A stretch of DNA of 64,000 nt. It comes from Terriglobia bacterium (GTDB taxonomy: Bacteria > Acidobacteriota > Terriglobia > Bryobacterales > Bryobacteraceae). Shown here piece after piece: positions 28,324-37,620 of this stretch. The position numbers and the translations under genes are program-made. The notes under the pieces were generated by a model. That model was not told where the DNA came from, did not search any database, and worked only from the letters and a program-made list of their open reading frames with translations. The stretch spans positions 28,565 to 92,564 of the forward strand of contig JAIQFN010000019.1 of NCBI GenBank assembly GCA_020073265.1. The letters run 5' to 3'. Numbering within the stretch: position 1 is the first letter of the stretch; every line of letters begins with the position of its first letter.

Positions 28324-29074
28324 ACGGCAGGCTCAGCACGAACAGCCCGACTCCTAACAAGACGATACTCGGACCCGGCAGAAAATGAAACGTCTCGGCC
28401 AACCAGACTCCCGACACCGAAATCGCGCCGCCCAGCACCGCGGATGCGATCACGTACCGGCGCATGCTCCCCGAGATGTTCTTCGCGATCGCGGCCGGAA
28501 TGATGGTGAGCGCGCCCATCAGCAAAGTGCCTACCAGCTTGATCCCCAGCGCCACGATCATCGCGAAGATCACCAGCAGCGCCAGATCGTACTTGCGGCC
28601 CAGGCCATGCACCTTGGCCAAGTCCGGCGAGACGATCAGAAACAGGAAACGCTTGGCCAGCACGAAGCACAGCGCCGACAACACCACCGCCGTGAGCAGA
28701 ATCGAGATCAGGAACGGCAGCGAGAGCGTGGGAAAAGCCCCGAACAACGACTCGACGATCTCGGTGTTCGGAATGATGAGGATTCCAATCGCGAGACTGG
28801 CCGTAAACAGCAGCCCCACGATCGCGTCCGGCGGCACACGGCTTCTGCCTTCCAGCCAGAAGATCGCAAACGCGGCCGCGATCAGGAAGACGATCACGCC
28901 ATAGAACGGGTCCAGGCTGTACACCAGCGCCAGCGCGATGCCGGGCAGCGCCACGTGCGACAGCGCATCGCCCACCAACGCCATTCGCCGCAGCACAATG
29001 AACGGACCTACGCTGCCGGACGCGATGCCCACCGCGAGCGCGATCCAGAACGAGGCGTGGTAGGACGAGTCCAT
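28301..29074 (-). CDS. znuB: zinc/manganese-type ABC transporter permease
   Basis: A 257-residue inner-membrane permease of the ZnuB/MntB (ABC-3) family with about eight hydrophobic segments. Family marks are GPFIVLRRMALVGDALSHVALPG near the N-terminus and KLVGTLLMGALTIIPAAIA in the second half. It is 4 bp downstream of its ATPase. No periplasmic binding protein gene (znuA type) is in the window. The metal cannot be fixed from sequence. Confidence 0.85.
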   Translation of the reverse strand: MDSSYHASFWIALAVGIASGSVGPFIVLRRMALVGDALSHVALPGIALALVYSLDPFYGVIVFLIAAAFAIFWLEGRSRVPPDAIVGLLFTASLAIGILIIPNTEIVESLFGAFPTLSLPFLISILLTAVVLSALCFVLAKRFLFLIVSPDLAKVHGLGRKYDLALLVIFAMIVALGIKLVGTLLMGALTIIPAAIAKNISGSMRRYVIASAVLGGAISVSGVWLAETFHFLPGPSIVLLGVGLFVLSLPFTRRRAA

Positions 29075-29078
29075 GATT

Positions 29079-29801
29079 TCAGTGAGCCGGCCCGTGCTCG
29101 TGATGGTAGTATCCGGACTCGCCGTACAGTGTCGCGAGCGCTTCCGGATTCAGCACTTGAACCGGCGCGCCCTGGCAGACCACGCTCTTGTTCAGGCACA
29201 CTACTTTCTGCGCGTAGCGGTACACCACCGACAGATCGTGCGAGATCAGCAGCAGCGACGTCCCGCGCTCGGTCTGAACGCGATGAAGGAGCGCATAGAG
29301 GTTCTCTTCGAATCCCGCATCCACGCCGGCGGTCGGCTCGTCGAGCAGCAGCACACCAGGATGCTCCAGCATGGCCCAGGCCAGCAGCAAACGCTGCGTT
29401 TCGCCGCCCGACAATTCAGCCAGGTTTTTTCGCAATACGCTCCGGTCCAGACCCACCAGCGTCAGCTCGTGGTCCAGGTGCGCGACGAACTCCGCGCTGG
29501 GCCGCCAGAAACTGGGCGATTGCAGCAGGAAGAACTCCATGGCGGTTATGGGCGCGGAACGGTCCACCGAAAAGCGCTGCGGAACGTAGCCGATCTTCGT
29601 GTCCTGCCGCCAGCGGACCACGCCGGTGTGGGGCAGCAATCCCAGCAGCGCGCGAAACAGCACGGTCTTGCCGGCGCCGTTGGGACCCAGCACCGCGAGC
29701 GCTTCACCTGGCTGCAGTGAAAACGAAACGTCGCGCAGAATCTGAACGCCGTCCAGCGTCACGGAGAGGTTCTCTACTGTCAGGACCGGTTCATGACTCA
29801 C
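29079..29801 (-). CDS. znuC: zinc/manganese-type ABC transporter ATPase
   Basis: A 240-residue ATP-binding subunit: Walker A GPNGAGKT, signature LSGGET, Walker B VLLLDEPTAGVD, H-loop SHD. The His-rich C-terminus (YYHHEHGPAH) is common in metal transporters. A longer frame reaches 30065, but that part is a shadow of the upstream gene; the GTG at 29801 overlaps the upstream stop (GTGA) and gives the standard N-terminus SHEPVLTVENLSV. Confidence 0.87.
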   Translation of the reverse strand: MSHEPVLTVENLSVTLDGVQILRDVSFSLQPGEALAVLGPNGAGKTVLFRALLGLLPHTGVVRWRQDTKIGYVPQRFSVDRSAPITAMEFFLLQSPSFWRPSAEFVAHLDHELTLVGLDRSVLRKNLAELSGGETQRLLLAWAMLEHPGVLLLDEPTAGVDAGFEENLYALLHRVQTERGTSLLLISHDLSVVYRYAQKVVCLNKSVVCQGAPVQVLNPEALATLYGESGYYHHEHGPAH

Positions 29802-30358
29802 TTCTTGATGTACACCTCCGCCTCCGACGGCCGGACCACGATCCGGTCCACTCCCTCGGCCAGCTCGAACGGCTCGTCGATCTTCGCGTTCGGATAGAGC
29901 GGCATGAAGAAAGTCTGAATCAGAAAATCCAACGGCGCGCCGCTCACCGCCAGTCCATTGAGTTCCACGCGCGTCAAGTGGACCGTGGCGCGGCCGTTCG
30001 CCGCTTGAATGCTGGCCGTCGCCCGCACCCGCTTCTCGCCCTGAATCAGCTTGGCCACCAGCCAACTGGTCTCGACGCCCGCGGCGTGCCGCAGTTTCAG
30101 AAAATCCACCAGCGCGTATCCGGTGGCGGTCCCGCTTCCAAGCTCGAGCCTCGGCTCTCGCAGTCCTTCCGGAACAATCTCCTTCGCCTTGGCGCGGCCC
30201 CAGGCATTCAGCTCCGCCAGGCTGAACACGATCACCGCACCCGGCTTGCAGTTCCCGCTTTCGATGACTTCGATCTTGCGGCTGACCCGCTCGACTTGCG
30301 GATCCGCCGCCAAGACAACAGCAGCTATGGCGAGCGCACTGAGAAGGCGTCTACCCAA
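29798..30358 (-). CDS. secreted protein of unknown function upstream of znuC
   Basis: A protein of about 186 residues with signal peptide GRRLLSALAIAAVVLAADP, then a beta-rich body (VIVFSLAELNAWGRAKAKEI, GSGTATGYALVDFLKL). I do not recognise it. The frame extends to an ATG at 30406, but those codons lie in a repeat element; a TTG at 30358 sits at the signal peptide start, so I prefer it without strong ribosome-site support. Its stop overlaps the znuC start, so it is translated together with the metal transporter and may act with it in the periplasm. Confidence 0.6.
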   Translation of the reverse strand: MGRRLLSALAIAAVVLAADPQVERVSRKIEVIESGNCKPGAVIVFSLAELNAWGRAKAKEIVPEGLREPRLELGSGTATGYALVDFLKLRHAAGVETSWLVAKLIQGEKRVRATASIQAANGRATVHLTRVELNGLAVSGAPLDFLIQTFFMPLYPNAKIDEPFELAEGVDRIVVRPSEAEVYIKK

Positions 30359-30372
30359 GTCCCATGATAAGC

Positions 30373-30414
30373 GTGGCGCACGCACTCGTGCGTACCGCGC
30401 CGCCACTCATGGCG
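30373..30414. repeat. double-hairpin intergenic repeat, copy 4
   Basis: GTGGCGCA left edge, stem CGCACG-CACT-CGTGCG, second stem CGCCA-CTCA-TGGCG. It lies between two divergent genes, so their 5' leader regions contain it. Confidence 0.78.
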
Positions 30415-30450
30415 ACGCTCGGTCTTGGTAGAATCAGCCTGGAGGAGAAA

Positions 30451-31119
30451 ATGAATAAGACCTGCCTTGCAATCGTTGCGCTGACCGGAGGCCTGCTCCA
30501 AGGTGCGGTGGCGCCGGATGCGCTGGACTCGACGGCCGACATGATGACCGAGATCATGTCCGCGCCGGATAAAGGAATCCCCCAGGATCTTTTGGGAAAG
30601 GCCCAATGTATCGTGGCCGTGCCGGGCGTCAAGAAAGGCGCATTCATATTCGGCGGAAAATATGGCAAGGGCTTCATGCTGTGCCGCAAGAGCAGCGGAG
30701 TGGGCTGGTCGGCGCCGGCCGCGGTTCGAGTGGAAGGCGGCAGCTTCGGTTTCCAGATCGGCGTCTCCGAGACTGACGTAGTGATGCTGGTGATGAATGA
30801 AGTCGGCGCCAAGAAGCTGCTGGCGAGCAAATTCACATTGGGCGCGGATGCCTCCGTCGCCGCCGGCCCGGTGGGACGCACGTCCTCAGCCGAGACGGAT
30901 GCTCAGATGCACGCTGAGATCCTGACCTATTCGCGCTCGCGCGGTGTATTCGCCGGCTTGTCGCTGCAAGGCGCCACGCTGCGCCCCGACGACGATTGGA
31001 ATAAAGAGCTGTACGGCAAAGCCATGCCCAACCGCGACATCGTCATGGGCAGCACGCCCGCGCCTGCGTCCGCCGGGAAGTTGCTGGCGCTGCTCAACAA
31101 GTACTCGAGCCGCAAGTAA
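30451..31119 (+). CDS. SYLF-domain (Ysc84-like) lipid-binding protein
   Basis: A 222-residue exported protein: signal peptide MNKTCLAIVALTGGLLQG, then the SYLF/Ysc84 domain with AQCIVAVPGVKKGAFIFGG, GFMLCRKSSGVGWSAPA, and SVAAGPVGR..SAETDA. The domain binds phospholipid in characterised eukaryotic members; the bacterial role is unclear, likely at the envelope. GGAGGAG lies just before the ATG at 30451, which rules out the longer frame from 30364. Confidence 0.85.
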   Translation: MNKTCLAIVALTGGLLQGAVAPDALDSTADMMTEIMSAPDKGIPQDLLGKAQCIVAVPGVKKGAFIFGGKYGKGFMLCRKSSGVGWSAPAAVRVEGGSFGFQIGVSETDVVMLVMNEVGAKKLLASKFTLGADASVAAGPVGRTSSAETDAQMHAEILTYSRSRGVFAGLSLQGATLRPDDDWNKELYGKAMPNRDIVMGSTPAPASAGKLLALLNKYSSRK

Positions 31120-31131
31120 CGAAGCCGGGCG

Positions 31132-33174
31132 TCAGGCCCCGAAGTTCGGAAGCTCGATCCAGCCCTCCGATGGGATCAACTCCACCGGCGCGCTGCCGTT
31201 GATGAGAGCGATCTGAAAGGACACCGGCTGGCTCTGCGAGCCGGGCAGAAGCCGGAAAGGTATCCGGGCCTCGAAAATTTTCTTCTGCGCGACCTCGACG
31301 GCCGGGTTGCCTAACAGCGAGATGTTTTCTTGCCCGGTCCGCAACTCGATCGCGGTGAACTCGGGCGCTGCCTCGAAATCCAGGCGCAGGTACAGGTTGT
31401 CCGCGTCCGAGCCGTAGAACAGATCGCGAACCATCTGCCTGCTGCCGTGCATCGATCCCGAACGCGTTTCGCTGCGATAGCGCCCCGCGCCCATCCACTC
31501 AAAATACGAAGTGACTTCGCCGTCGATCACCGCATGAATCGGGTTGTGCGGACGCTCCTGCGAATCGCGCGCCTCCATCATCAGGATGGGACGCGACAGC
31601 TCCTCGGGCGGCGCCAGGCCGAGCAGGCGGTACACGTTGGCCAAATGATCGCGATACAGCTCGTCGAACTCCACGCGGTTGTCGGAGTGATGCTCCGGCC
31701 CGTACCACCAGCACCAGTCGCTGCCCTCGGCGATCATCAGTTCCTCGAACGCCAGACGGCGCTGCTCTTCCGGAACGCCCGCGGCCGCTTCATCGAACTT
31801 CTGGCGGGCGCGCAGCAGAAACTCCCAGGCCTTGTTGTCTTCCTGCGCGCCGATCCACACATCGAAGTTCGCATTGATCCACGAGCCGGGGAAGATATGA
31901 TCCAGCGGCCGCGGTTGGTCGATGCGCAGCGCCTCGCTGACCGTCAGCGCATCCAGGTCGGACGCCTTGCTGATGCGCTCGTACAGTTCGCTGAGGAACG
32001 GCCGGCCGTTCTGGTAATAATATTCCCAAGCGTTTTCGCCATCCAGAATGATGGGGACCAGCACATCGCCACCGCTGGCCGCCACCAGTTGCGCGTTGGC
32101 GCGAATCCGTTCCAGAAACTGCTCGGCCGCCTCCGCCGCGCCCATCTTGGAGTAGACGAACCCCACCTGATCGCTCAGGAAGTGATCGCGGAAAATCATC
32201 CGGATCTCGCGGTTCTGCTGGCTCCAGAGATACGACCGGTAAGTGGCGTCCGGGCCGGCCGTCTTGTGCAGCGTCTGCGCCAGCACGCCGTTGTCGCTGG
32301 CCGCCCACTCGAAGCCAGCCTCGGCCGCCAGTGCCAGCGCTTCATCGGAAACCGATCCCTCGGAAGGCCACAGCCCCACCGGCGCGCGCCCGAATTCACG
32401 CTGGATGAACTCGCGCGCGGTCTTCAACTGGTGCCGCGCATCTCCCGGATACAGGAAGCGGCTCGGCAACGGCACCTGCGGGTGCGACACGCCGGCGATG
32501 TTCGAATCGCACAGCAGCGGAAGAATCGGATGGTAAAAGGGCGTGGTGGAAATCTCAATCTGTCCCCGAGCGACGAACTCGCGGTACACCGGCACCACGC
32601 GAGCCAGTATCTCGCGTTGCTTGCGCACCATCAGCGCCTGGTCCTCGAGCGAGTAGCGGCGCTCCTTGGCGATCAGGCTTTTCACCTCGGCATCGTTCTC
32701 CTGGAACGTTTCGTCGAACCAGGCCACTTGCGACAATACCTGCAGATCCCGAAAATCCTGCGGACCAAAGAGCCGGCGCGCGCGCTGCGGACTAGCGCCC
32801 GACTTCTGCCAGGCGTCGTACAGCTCGCCGTACCGCGGATAGCGATAGATCATCCGGCCGGCGTTGGCCTGGAAGAAATACTTGAGCACGAACTCCTGCT
32901 CGGCTTCAGTCAACTCATGCGCCGGTTTGACGGCGCAATCGAGAAACGGATCCGCCGCCCGGCCCGAAGCATACTCCTCGATCTGCACCACCATGGACGG
33001 AACCAGGTTGAAGGTCTGGTGCACCGCTGGAAAATCTTCCAGGATCTTCACCATCCCGTAGTAGTCTTTGAGCGAGTGAAAGCGCGTCCACGGGAGGCGG
33101 TACTCGCCGGTCACCAGATCCTTGTAGAACGGCTGGTGCATGTGCCAGACAAAGCAAAGATGGATACGCGGCAT
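31132..33174 (-). CDS. glycoside hydrolase family 57 protein
   Basis: A 680-residue GH57 enzyme, cytoplasmic by lack of a signal peptide. The N-terminal active-site motif is FVWHMHQPFY (His11, His13), and IEISTTPFYHPILPLL near 208 and GLWPSEGSVSD with likely nucleophile Glu272 follow. The acid/base Asp is probably in LDGENAWEYY near 360. Family members are alpha-amylases, 4-alpha-glucanotransferases or branching enzymes acting on alpha-glucans such as glycogen; which one is not clear. The C-terminal 200 residues form an extra beta-rich domain. Confidence 0.88.
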   Translation of the reverse strand: MPRIHLCFVWHMHQPFYKDLVTGEYRLPWTRFHSLKDYYGMVKILEDFPAVHQTFNLVPSMVVQIEEYASGRAADPFLDCAVKPAHELTEAEQEFVLKYFFQANAGRMIYRYPRYGELYDAWQKSGASPQRARRLFGPQDFRDLQVLSQVAWFDETFQENDAEVKSLIAKERRYSLEDQALMVRKQREILARVVPVYREFVARGQIEISTTPFYHPILPLLCDSNIAGVSHPQVPLPSRFLYPGDARHQLKTAREFIQREFGRAPVGLWPSEGSVSDEALALAAEAGFEWAASDNGVLAQTLHKTAGPDATYRSYLWSQQNREIRMIFRDHFLSDQVGFVYSKMGAAEAAEQFLERIRANAQLVAASGGDVLVPIILDGENAWEYYYQNGRPFLSELYERISKASDLDALTVSEALRIDQPRPLDHIFPGSWINANFDVWIGAQEDNKAWEFLLRARQKFDEAAAGVPEEQRRLAFEELMIAEGSDWCWWYGPEHHSDNRVEFDELYRDHLANVYRLLGLAPPEELSRPILMMEARDSQERPHNPIHAVIDGEVTSYFEWMGAGRYRSETRSGSMHGSRQMVRDLFYGSDADNLYLRLDFEAAPEFTAIELRTGQENISLLGNPAVEVAQKKIFEARIPFRLLPGSQSQPVSFQIALINGSAPVELIPSEGWIELPNFGA

Positions 33175-33181
33175 AGGTTAT

Positions 33182-33225
33182 GGGGGCACGCACTCCGGCG
33201 TGCCGCGTTCACATTCGCGTGAACG
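33182..33225. repeat. double-hairpin intergenic repeat, copy 5
   Basis: Stem GGCACGC-ACTCCG-GCGTGCC (33185-33204) followed by CGTTCAC-ATTCGC-GTGAACG (33206-33225). Both stems are perfect, with sequences different from the other copies. It lies between the phosphoesterase and GH57 genes. Confidence 0.75.
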
Positions 33226-33236
33226 CCGTGAACAAT

Positions 33237-35711
33237 CTACCTTACGAACAAACTGCGCACCGGCGGAGGCGGGTCGGTGCCGCGAAGGGCCAGCCAAAGA
33301 ATGTCGTTCATCTCGTCGTCGTCATTCAAGTCGGCCTCGCTGAAGTCGAGCCGCGCGGAACGGGCGGCAGTCGGCGAATTCCCGGGGTTGCGCTCTTCGA
33401 GCGAGATGCGCGGTTTCTCAGCCTGATAGGGCGCCAGCGACGCCTCTTTGGAAAAAGCATTGACCATGACCCTGGCACCCGCGTCGTAATGCGTCATCGG
33501 GCGAAGATGCAGGATCAACTCCATGGTTCTGAGCACGGACGTGGTGTTGTACATGGTGCTGTCGATCCGGCCCGTGTGCGTGTACGGCGAAATCAGATAA
33601 ACCGGCGCGCGATGCGAATCCACGTGGTCCGGCCCGTTCTGCGAGTCGTCTTCGACGACGAAAATCGCCAGGCTGCTCCAGAACTTGCTGCGCGAAAGCC
33701 CGTCCACGATCATGCCCAGGGCGTAGTCGTTATCGGCGAACGAAGAGAGCGGCGCGATCTTGCCGGGCGTGGTGCCGTTGGTGTGATCGTTGCCCAGCCG
33801 CATGATCAACAGTGCCGGCATGGTTCCAGTTTTCTCGAACTCCGCCAGATCCTCCAGAAACACCTGCGCGCGCTTCACGTCCGGGAAGTCCACATCGAAG
33901 CCGCGATACCTGCGGTTGGTGACCTTGGCGAGCACCGGATCGCGCACGGTTTCGATTTCGACGCCATCATCTCCCGCGGTCTTCTTGTTCTGGGCCCAAT
34001 AGCCGTAGTTGCGCATGGAAACGCCGCGCGCCGCCGCATTGGTCCACAGGTAGCCGGCCGGCGGATAGGCCGCGGGCTCGCCGCCTTCGAATCCATAAGC
34101 GGCGTGGCGCCGGGCGTACTGGCTGGGCCACAGCTTCTCGACGAAATCGTTCGAAATCGCCGATGTCGACCAGTTGTGCCCGTCGGCGCTCACGTCGCCG
34201 TTCACGTAGAAGTTGTCGAACAGCACGAACTCGCGCGCCAGCTTGTGATGATTCGGCCCGGCCTTCTCGGTGAACAGGCACAGCGACGGATCGCTCGCGC
34301 CCTTGCCGATATCGCCCAAAACCTGATCGTAGGTGCGATTCTCTTTGACGATGTACAGCACGTGCTGGATGGCGGGCGGGATCCCCTCCGGCCCGGCCTC
34401 CAGTTCGGCGTCGTTGTAGGGCGAATTGCGGCGCACTTCCTGCGTGTAGCTTTGCAGCGCGTCGTCGGTGAACGGCGGAATGAACGACGCGGATCCCGTC
34501 TGAATGTTGGCCACGTACTGGTCGGTGCGCTCACCTTCGCCATTCTTCACGGCGCGCTTGGTCGGATTCGGCCCCCGCGGATTGGCGTAGGTACGCGATC
34601 CCTTTCCGTTCAACACCACCAGGCGACCATCGACGAGCGCCTTGACCGCGGTCGGATACCAGCCCGTGGGAATGAATCCCAGCACGTGGCTGCGCGACTC
34701 GGTGACGTCCACCACGCCGGTTGCGTTGGCATCGGAACACACCACGTACAGGCGACTGTGATCGCCGCTCAACGCCAGCGCGCTGGGCGTCATCCCGAGA
34801 GGATGGGCGGGCGACGTGGACACGTTGATGGATTCCACCACGCGCAGATCGCCGCCGTCGGACACCGCCACCGCGTAAACATTGTTCGTATTGGCGGCCG
34901 TGACAAAAATGCGCGCTTTCCATCCGGCGCCTTCTTCGGTTTCCGCCGCGCTGGCGCGATCGCGCCACAACATGTCGGTGGCATGCGCGCCCACTCGCAG
35001 CACCTGCAACTCGGCGCCGTCCGAGGTCTGATGACGCACCAGCGAGCCGTCCGCCCAACTGGTCACGAAGAACGCCTTGCCGTCCGGCTGAAACAAAATG
35101 CGGTAGGGCCGCCGCCCGGTCTTGAACTTCTCGATCAGCATGCCGGATTGGGGATTCACCACCAGGATCTGGTCGTGGTACAAGTCGCAGGCATACAGCA
35201 GCCGGCCATCCGGTGAGACGGCCACGTCGCCGATGAAATCGTGCTGCGTCTTCTCGGCTGCCTTCACCAGCTCGAACGTTCGCGCGGGCCGCAGCGCTCC
35301 GTTCTCATCCAGGGAAAACTCGAAGATCGACGCTTTGGAACCGCCGCCCACCCACAGTGTGCGCCCGTTCGGCGCGAGCGCCAGGCCCAGCCAGCCATCC
35401 GGAACCGGCGTGCGTCCCACTTGGCGGCCATCCTTGGTATCGAGCACGCTCAGCGAGGGCGGCTGATAGCCTCCATTCAGCACGATCAGAAAGCGACCGT
35501 CGGGCGTCAGCACCGAGGCCATCGGCAGAGTGCTGAGCGGAACCTGCGTGCCGGCGGGCTTCACGCGCCAACCGCTGTTCAGCAAAAACCCGCCGTCGGG
35601 AAGAAAACCGACTTGCTGGCGAGGAGCGGGCTGCGATTGCGACAAAGCCGCGATCGCGAGCGCCGCGCCCGCCAACACAAATTGACGGAGCGGCCGTGCA
35701 GCGTTTTTCAT
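33237..35711 (-). CDS. YncE-like beta-propeller fused to a phosphoesterase
   Basis: An 824-residue exported protein. Signal peptide (1-28), then a YncE-like seven-blade-type beta-propeller with repeats such as PDGRFLIVLNGG, PNGRTLWVGGG and PDGRLLYACDL (about 60-400). The C-terminal half is an alkaline phosphatase-fold phosphoesterase of the acid phosphatase/phospholipase C type: VKENRTYDQVLGD, FYVNGDVSADGHNWSTSA, and VVEDDSQNGPDHVDSHR (metal ligands). It would cleave phosphoesters in the periplasm; the substrate is unknown. The ATG at 35711 overlaps the nadE stop (ATGA). Confidence 0.85.
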   Translation of the reverse strand: MKNAARPLRQFVLAGAALAIAALSQSQPAPRQQVGFLPDGGFLLNSGWRVKPAGTQVPLSTLPMASVLTPDGRFLIVLNGGYQPPSLSVLDTKDGRQVGRTPVPDGWLGLALAPNGRTLWVGGGSKASIFEFSLDENGALRPARTFELVKAAEKTQHDFIGDVAVSPDGRLLYACDLYHDQILVVNPQSGMLIEKFKTGRRPYRILFQPDGKAFFVTSWADGSLVRHQTSDGAELQVLRVGAHATDMLWRDRASAAETEEGAGWKARIFVTAANTNNVYAVAVSDGGDLRVVESINVSTSPAHPLGMTPSALALSGDHSRLYVVCSDANATGVVDVTESRSHVLGFIPTGWYPTAVKALVDGRLVVLNGKGSRTYANPRGPNPTKRAVKNGEGERTDQYVANIQTGSASFIPPFTDDALQSYTQEVRRNSPYNDAELEAGPEGIPPAIQHVLYIVKENRTYDQVLGDIGKGASDPSLCLFTEKAGPNHHKLAREFVLFDNFYVNGDVSADGHNWSTSAISNDFVEKLWPSQYARRHAAYGFEGGEPAAYPPAGYLWTNAAARGVSMRNYGYWAQNKKTAGDDGVEIETVRDPVLAKVTNRRYRGFDVDFPDVKRAQVFLEDLAEFEKTGTMPALLIMRLGNDHTNGTTPGKIAPLSSFADNDYALGMIVDGLSRSKFWSSLAIFVVEDDSQNGPDHVDSHRAPVYLISPYTHTGRIDSTMYNTTSVLRTMELILHLRPMTHYDAGARVMVNAFSKEASLAPYQAEKPRISLEERNPGNSPTAARSARLDFSEADLNDDDEMNDILWLALRGTDPPPPVRSLFVR

Positions 35712-37357
35712 TCTGAAAACCTTTGTGCGATGGGGAAGCGGCGTCCGATGCCGAACGCCTTGGTGGTTACCTTCAGGCCGGGTGCGGCCTGTTGCCGCTT
35801 GTACTCGTTGCGGTCCACTTTGTTGACAATATCGCGCACCAACGTTACAGGCAGATGAAGCGCATCGGCGATGTGTTGCGGGGATTCGTTGTTTTCTACG
35901 TAGCCGCGCAGGATCTGATCCAGCACGTCGTACTCGGGCAGCGAGTCCGTGTCTTTCTGATCGGGCCGCAGCTCGGCCGACGGCGGCTTGATGAATACGT
36001 TCTCCGGGATGGCGCCGGCGTGCCGCTTGTTGGCCACGCGCGACAGCGAGTACACCAGCGTCTTGGGAACATCGCTGATCACCGCCAGGCCGCCGCACAT
36101 GTCGCCGTACAGCGTGCAATAGCCGACCGCCAGCTCGCTCTTGTTTCCGGTGGTGAGCACCAGCGCGCCCCATTTGTTGGACAGCGCCATGAGAGTGACG
36201 CCGCGCAATCGCGACTGCAGGTTTTCCTGGGTGACGCCGACTGCTCCGTCGTCAATGACCGGATCGAGAGCTCTCAAGAAGGCTTCGTACTGCTCGCGGA
36301 TGGAAATCAGTTCAAAGCGGATGCCGAAATTCCGCGCCATGTCCCGCGCATCGATGACGCTGTGTTCGGAAGAATAGGGGCCCGGCATGCCGATGCCCGT
36401 CACGTTCTCTTTGCCCACCGCGTCCACGGCGATGGCGGCCGTCAGAGACGAATCGATACCACCGCTCAGGCCGATGATGACGCGCTGGAAACCGCATTTT
36501 CGAATATAGTCGCGCGTGCCCAGCACTAGCGCCTGGTAGGCGGCTTCACATTCGTCCTGATAGTTCTCGTGGCGGTCGCCGGTCAGCGCCGCGGTGTCGA
36601 AAAACGCCAGGTCCTCTTCGAACGAAGCGGCCGCCGCAACCACCCGCCCTTCGGCGTCCATCGCAAAGCTGCTGCCGTCGAAAACGAGCTGATCGTTACC
36701 GCCCACCTGGTTGACATACACCAGCGGTATCCGGAACCGGCGCGCCGTGGCCGCGAAAATCTCGTGCCGCTGCGCACGCTTGCCCATGTGATACGGCGAA
36801 GCGTTGATGCTGATGAGCAGGCGCGCGCCGCCCTGCGCCAGCTCCTCCACCGGATCGCGGCTGTACAAGCGCCGCTCCCAGTACTGCTTGTCGTTCCAGG
36901 CGTCTTCGCAGACCGTCAAGGCGGTGGTGGATCCCTCCAAGGTGGTCGGCACCTGCTTGGCGGCCGGCTCGAAGTAGCGCTTTTCGTCGAAAACGTCGTA
37001 GCTCGGCAGCAGCATTTTGTTCTGCCGGAACGCGACCCGCCCGCCTTCGAGCACCGCAGCGGAGTTATAGATCGGATTTCCCGATGATGAACCGGTGCGC
37101 GTGACAGTGCCGCAAATGATGGAGAGCTTGAGATCGGCGGTCTCGGCGGCCAGACGCTCCAGATGCTGCTCCACGCGGTCGAGGAAGCTTTCCTTCTCCA
37201 GCAGATCGCGCGGCGGATAGCCGGTGAGCGTGAGTTCGGGAAACACCACCACGCCGGCGCCGGATTGGGCGGCGCGCTCGGCGAAGGAGCGGATCTTCTG
37301 GGCGTTGCCGCCAAGGTCGCCGACCGTGGTATTGATCTGTGCGAGCGCGATCTTCAT
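35708..37357 (-). CDS. nadE: glutamine-dependent NAD+ synthetase
   Basis: A 549-residue two-domain enzyme making NAD+ from deamido-NAD+, ATP and glutamine. The N-terminal nitrilase-type glutaminase has the triad Glu41 (FPELT), Lys114 (QNKMLLP) and Cys150 (VCEDAW). The C-terminal synthetase domain has the P-loop SGGIDSSLTAAI and LTTGNKSELAVGYCTLYGD. Length is normal for the family. Translationally coupled to the phosphoesterase gene downstream. Confidence 0.95.
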   Translation of the reverse strand: MKIALAQINTTVGDLGGNAQKIRSFAERAAQSGAGVVVFPELTLTGYPPRDLLEKESFLDRVEQHLERLAAETADLKLSIICGTVTRTGSSSGNPIYNSAAVLEGGRVAFRQNKMLLPSYDVFDEKRYFEPAAKQVPTTLEGSTTALTVCEDAWNDKQYWERRLYSRDPVEELAQGGARLLISINASPYHMGKRAQRHEIFAATARRFRIPLVYVNQVGGNDQLVFDGSSFAMDAEGRVVAAAASFEEDLAFFDTAALTGDRHENYQDECEAAYQALVLGTRDYIRKCGFQRVIIGLSGGIDSSLTAAIAVDAVGKENVTGIGMPGPYSSEHSVIDARDMARNFGIRFELISIREQYEAFLRALDPVIDDGAVGVTQENLQSRLRGVTLMALSNKWGALVLTTGNKSELAVGYCTLYGDMCGGLAVISDVPKTLVYSLSRVANKRHAGAIPENVFIKPPSAELRPDQKDTDSLPEYDVLDQILRGYVENNESPQHIADALHLPVTLVRDIVNKVDRNEYKRQQAAPGLKVTTKAFGIGRRFPIAQRFSE

Positions 37358-37382
37358 TGCGGTAACCCACCATTGTACCCAT

Positions 37383-37424
37383 GTGGAGCGCCAATCCTGG
37401 CCGCAGCCGCCCTTTCAGGCGGCT
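37383..37424. repeat. double-hairpin intergenic repeat, copy 6
   Basis: GTGGAGC left edge, stem GCCA-ATCC-TGGC, second stem GCCGCC-CTTTCA-GGCGGC. It lies just upstream of nadE and downstream of the broken toxin gene. Confidence 0.72.
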
Positions 37425-37464
37425 CATCCCGCCGCGTGGAAAAGGCGTCAGTAACTCGCGTGCT

Positions 37465-37620
37465 CTAGAATCCGGAGGCGGGCTTTAGGTGCAGGGATGG
37501 ATGCGATGGGTCCTGCTGAAAGAGGGCGAACTGCTTGTCCGCGGCGCTCTGGATGGCGGTAGGAAGTCGATGGTAGAGCTCCCAAAACTCGGGAGACGCA
37601 TACGACTCAAACGGCGTCAT
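37465..37620 (-). pseudogene. truncated RelE/ParE-like toxin
   Basis: A 51-codon frame: MTPFESYASPEFWELYHRLP, then ADKQFALFQQDPSHPSLHLKP and ASGF, followed by a TAG. This is the N-terminal half of a small RelE/ParE-fold protein; the next codon in the family is normally Trp (GFWS/GRFW..R), so TGG to TAG is a likely cause. After a few more in-family residues (STRVTDAF) the similarity runs out. The start overlaps the antitoxin stop (ATGA). Confidence 0.7.

Noticed and set aside
28385..30367. 660-residue plus-strand frame over the znuB/znuC region
   Set aside because: Composition is Arg/His/Gln-rich as in antisense shadows, and three real genes on the other strand explain the region.
31330..35216. 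Long plus-strand frames opposite GH57 and phosphoesterase genes
   Set aside because: Same antisense pattern; the minus-strand proteins have clear family motifs.
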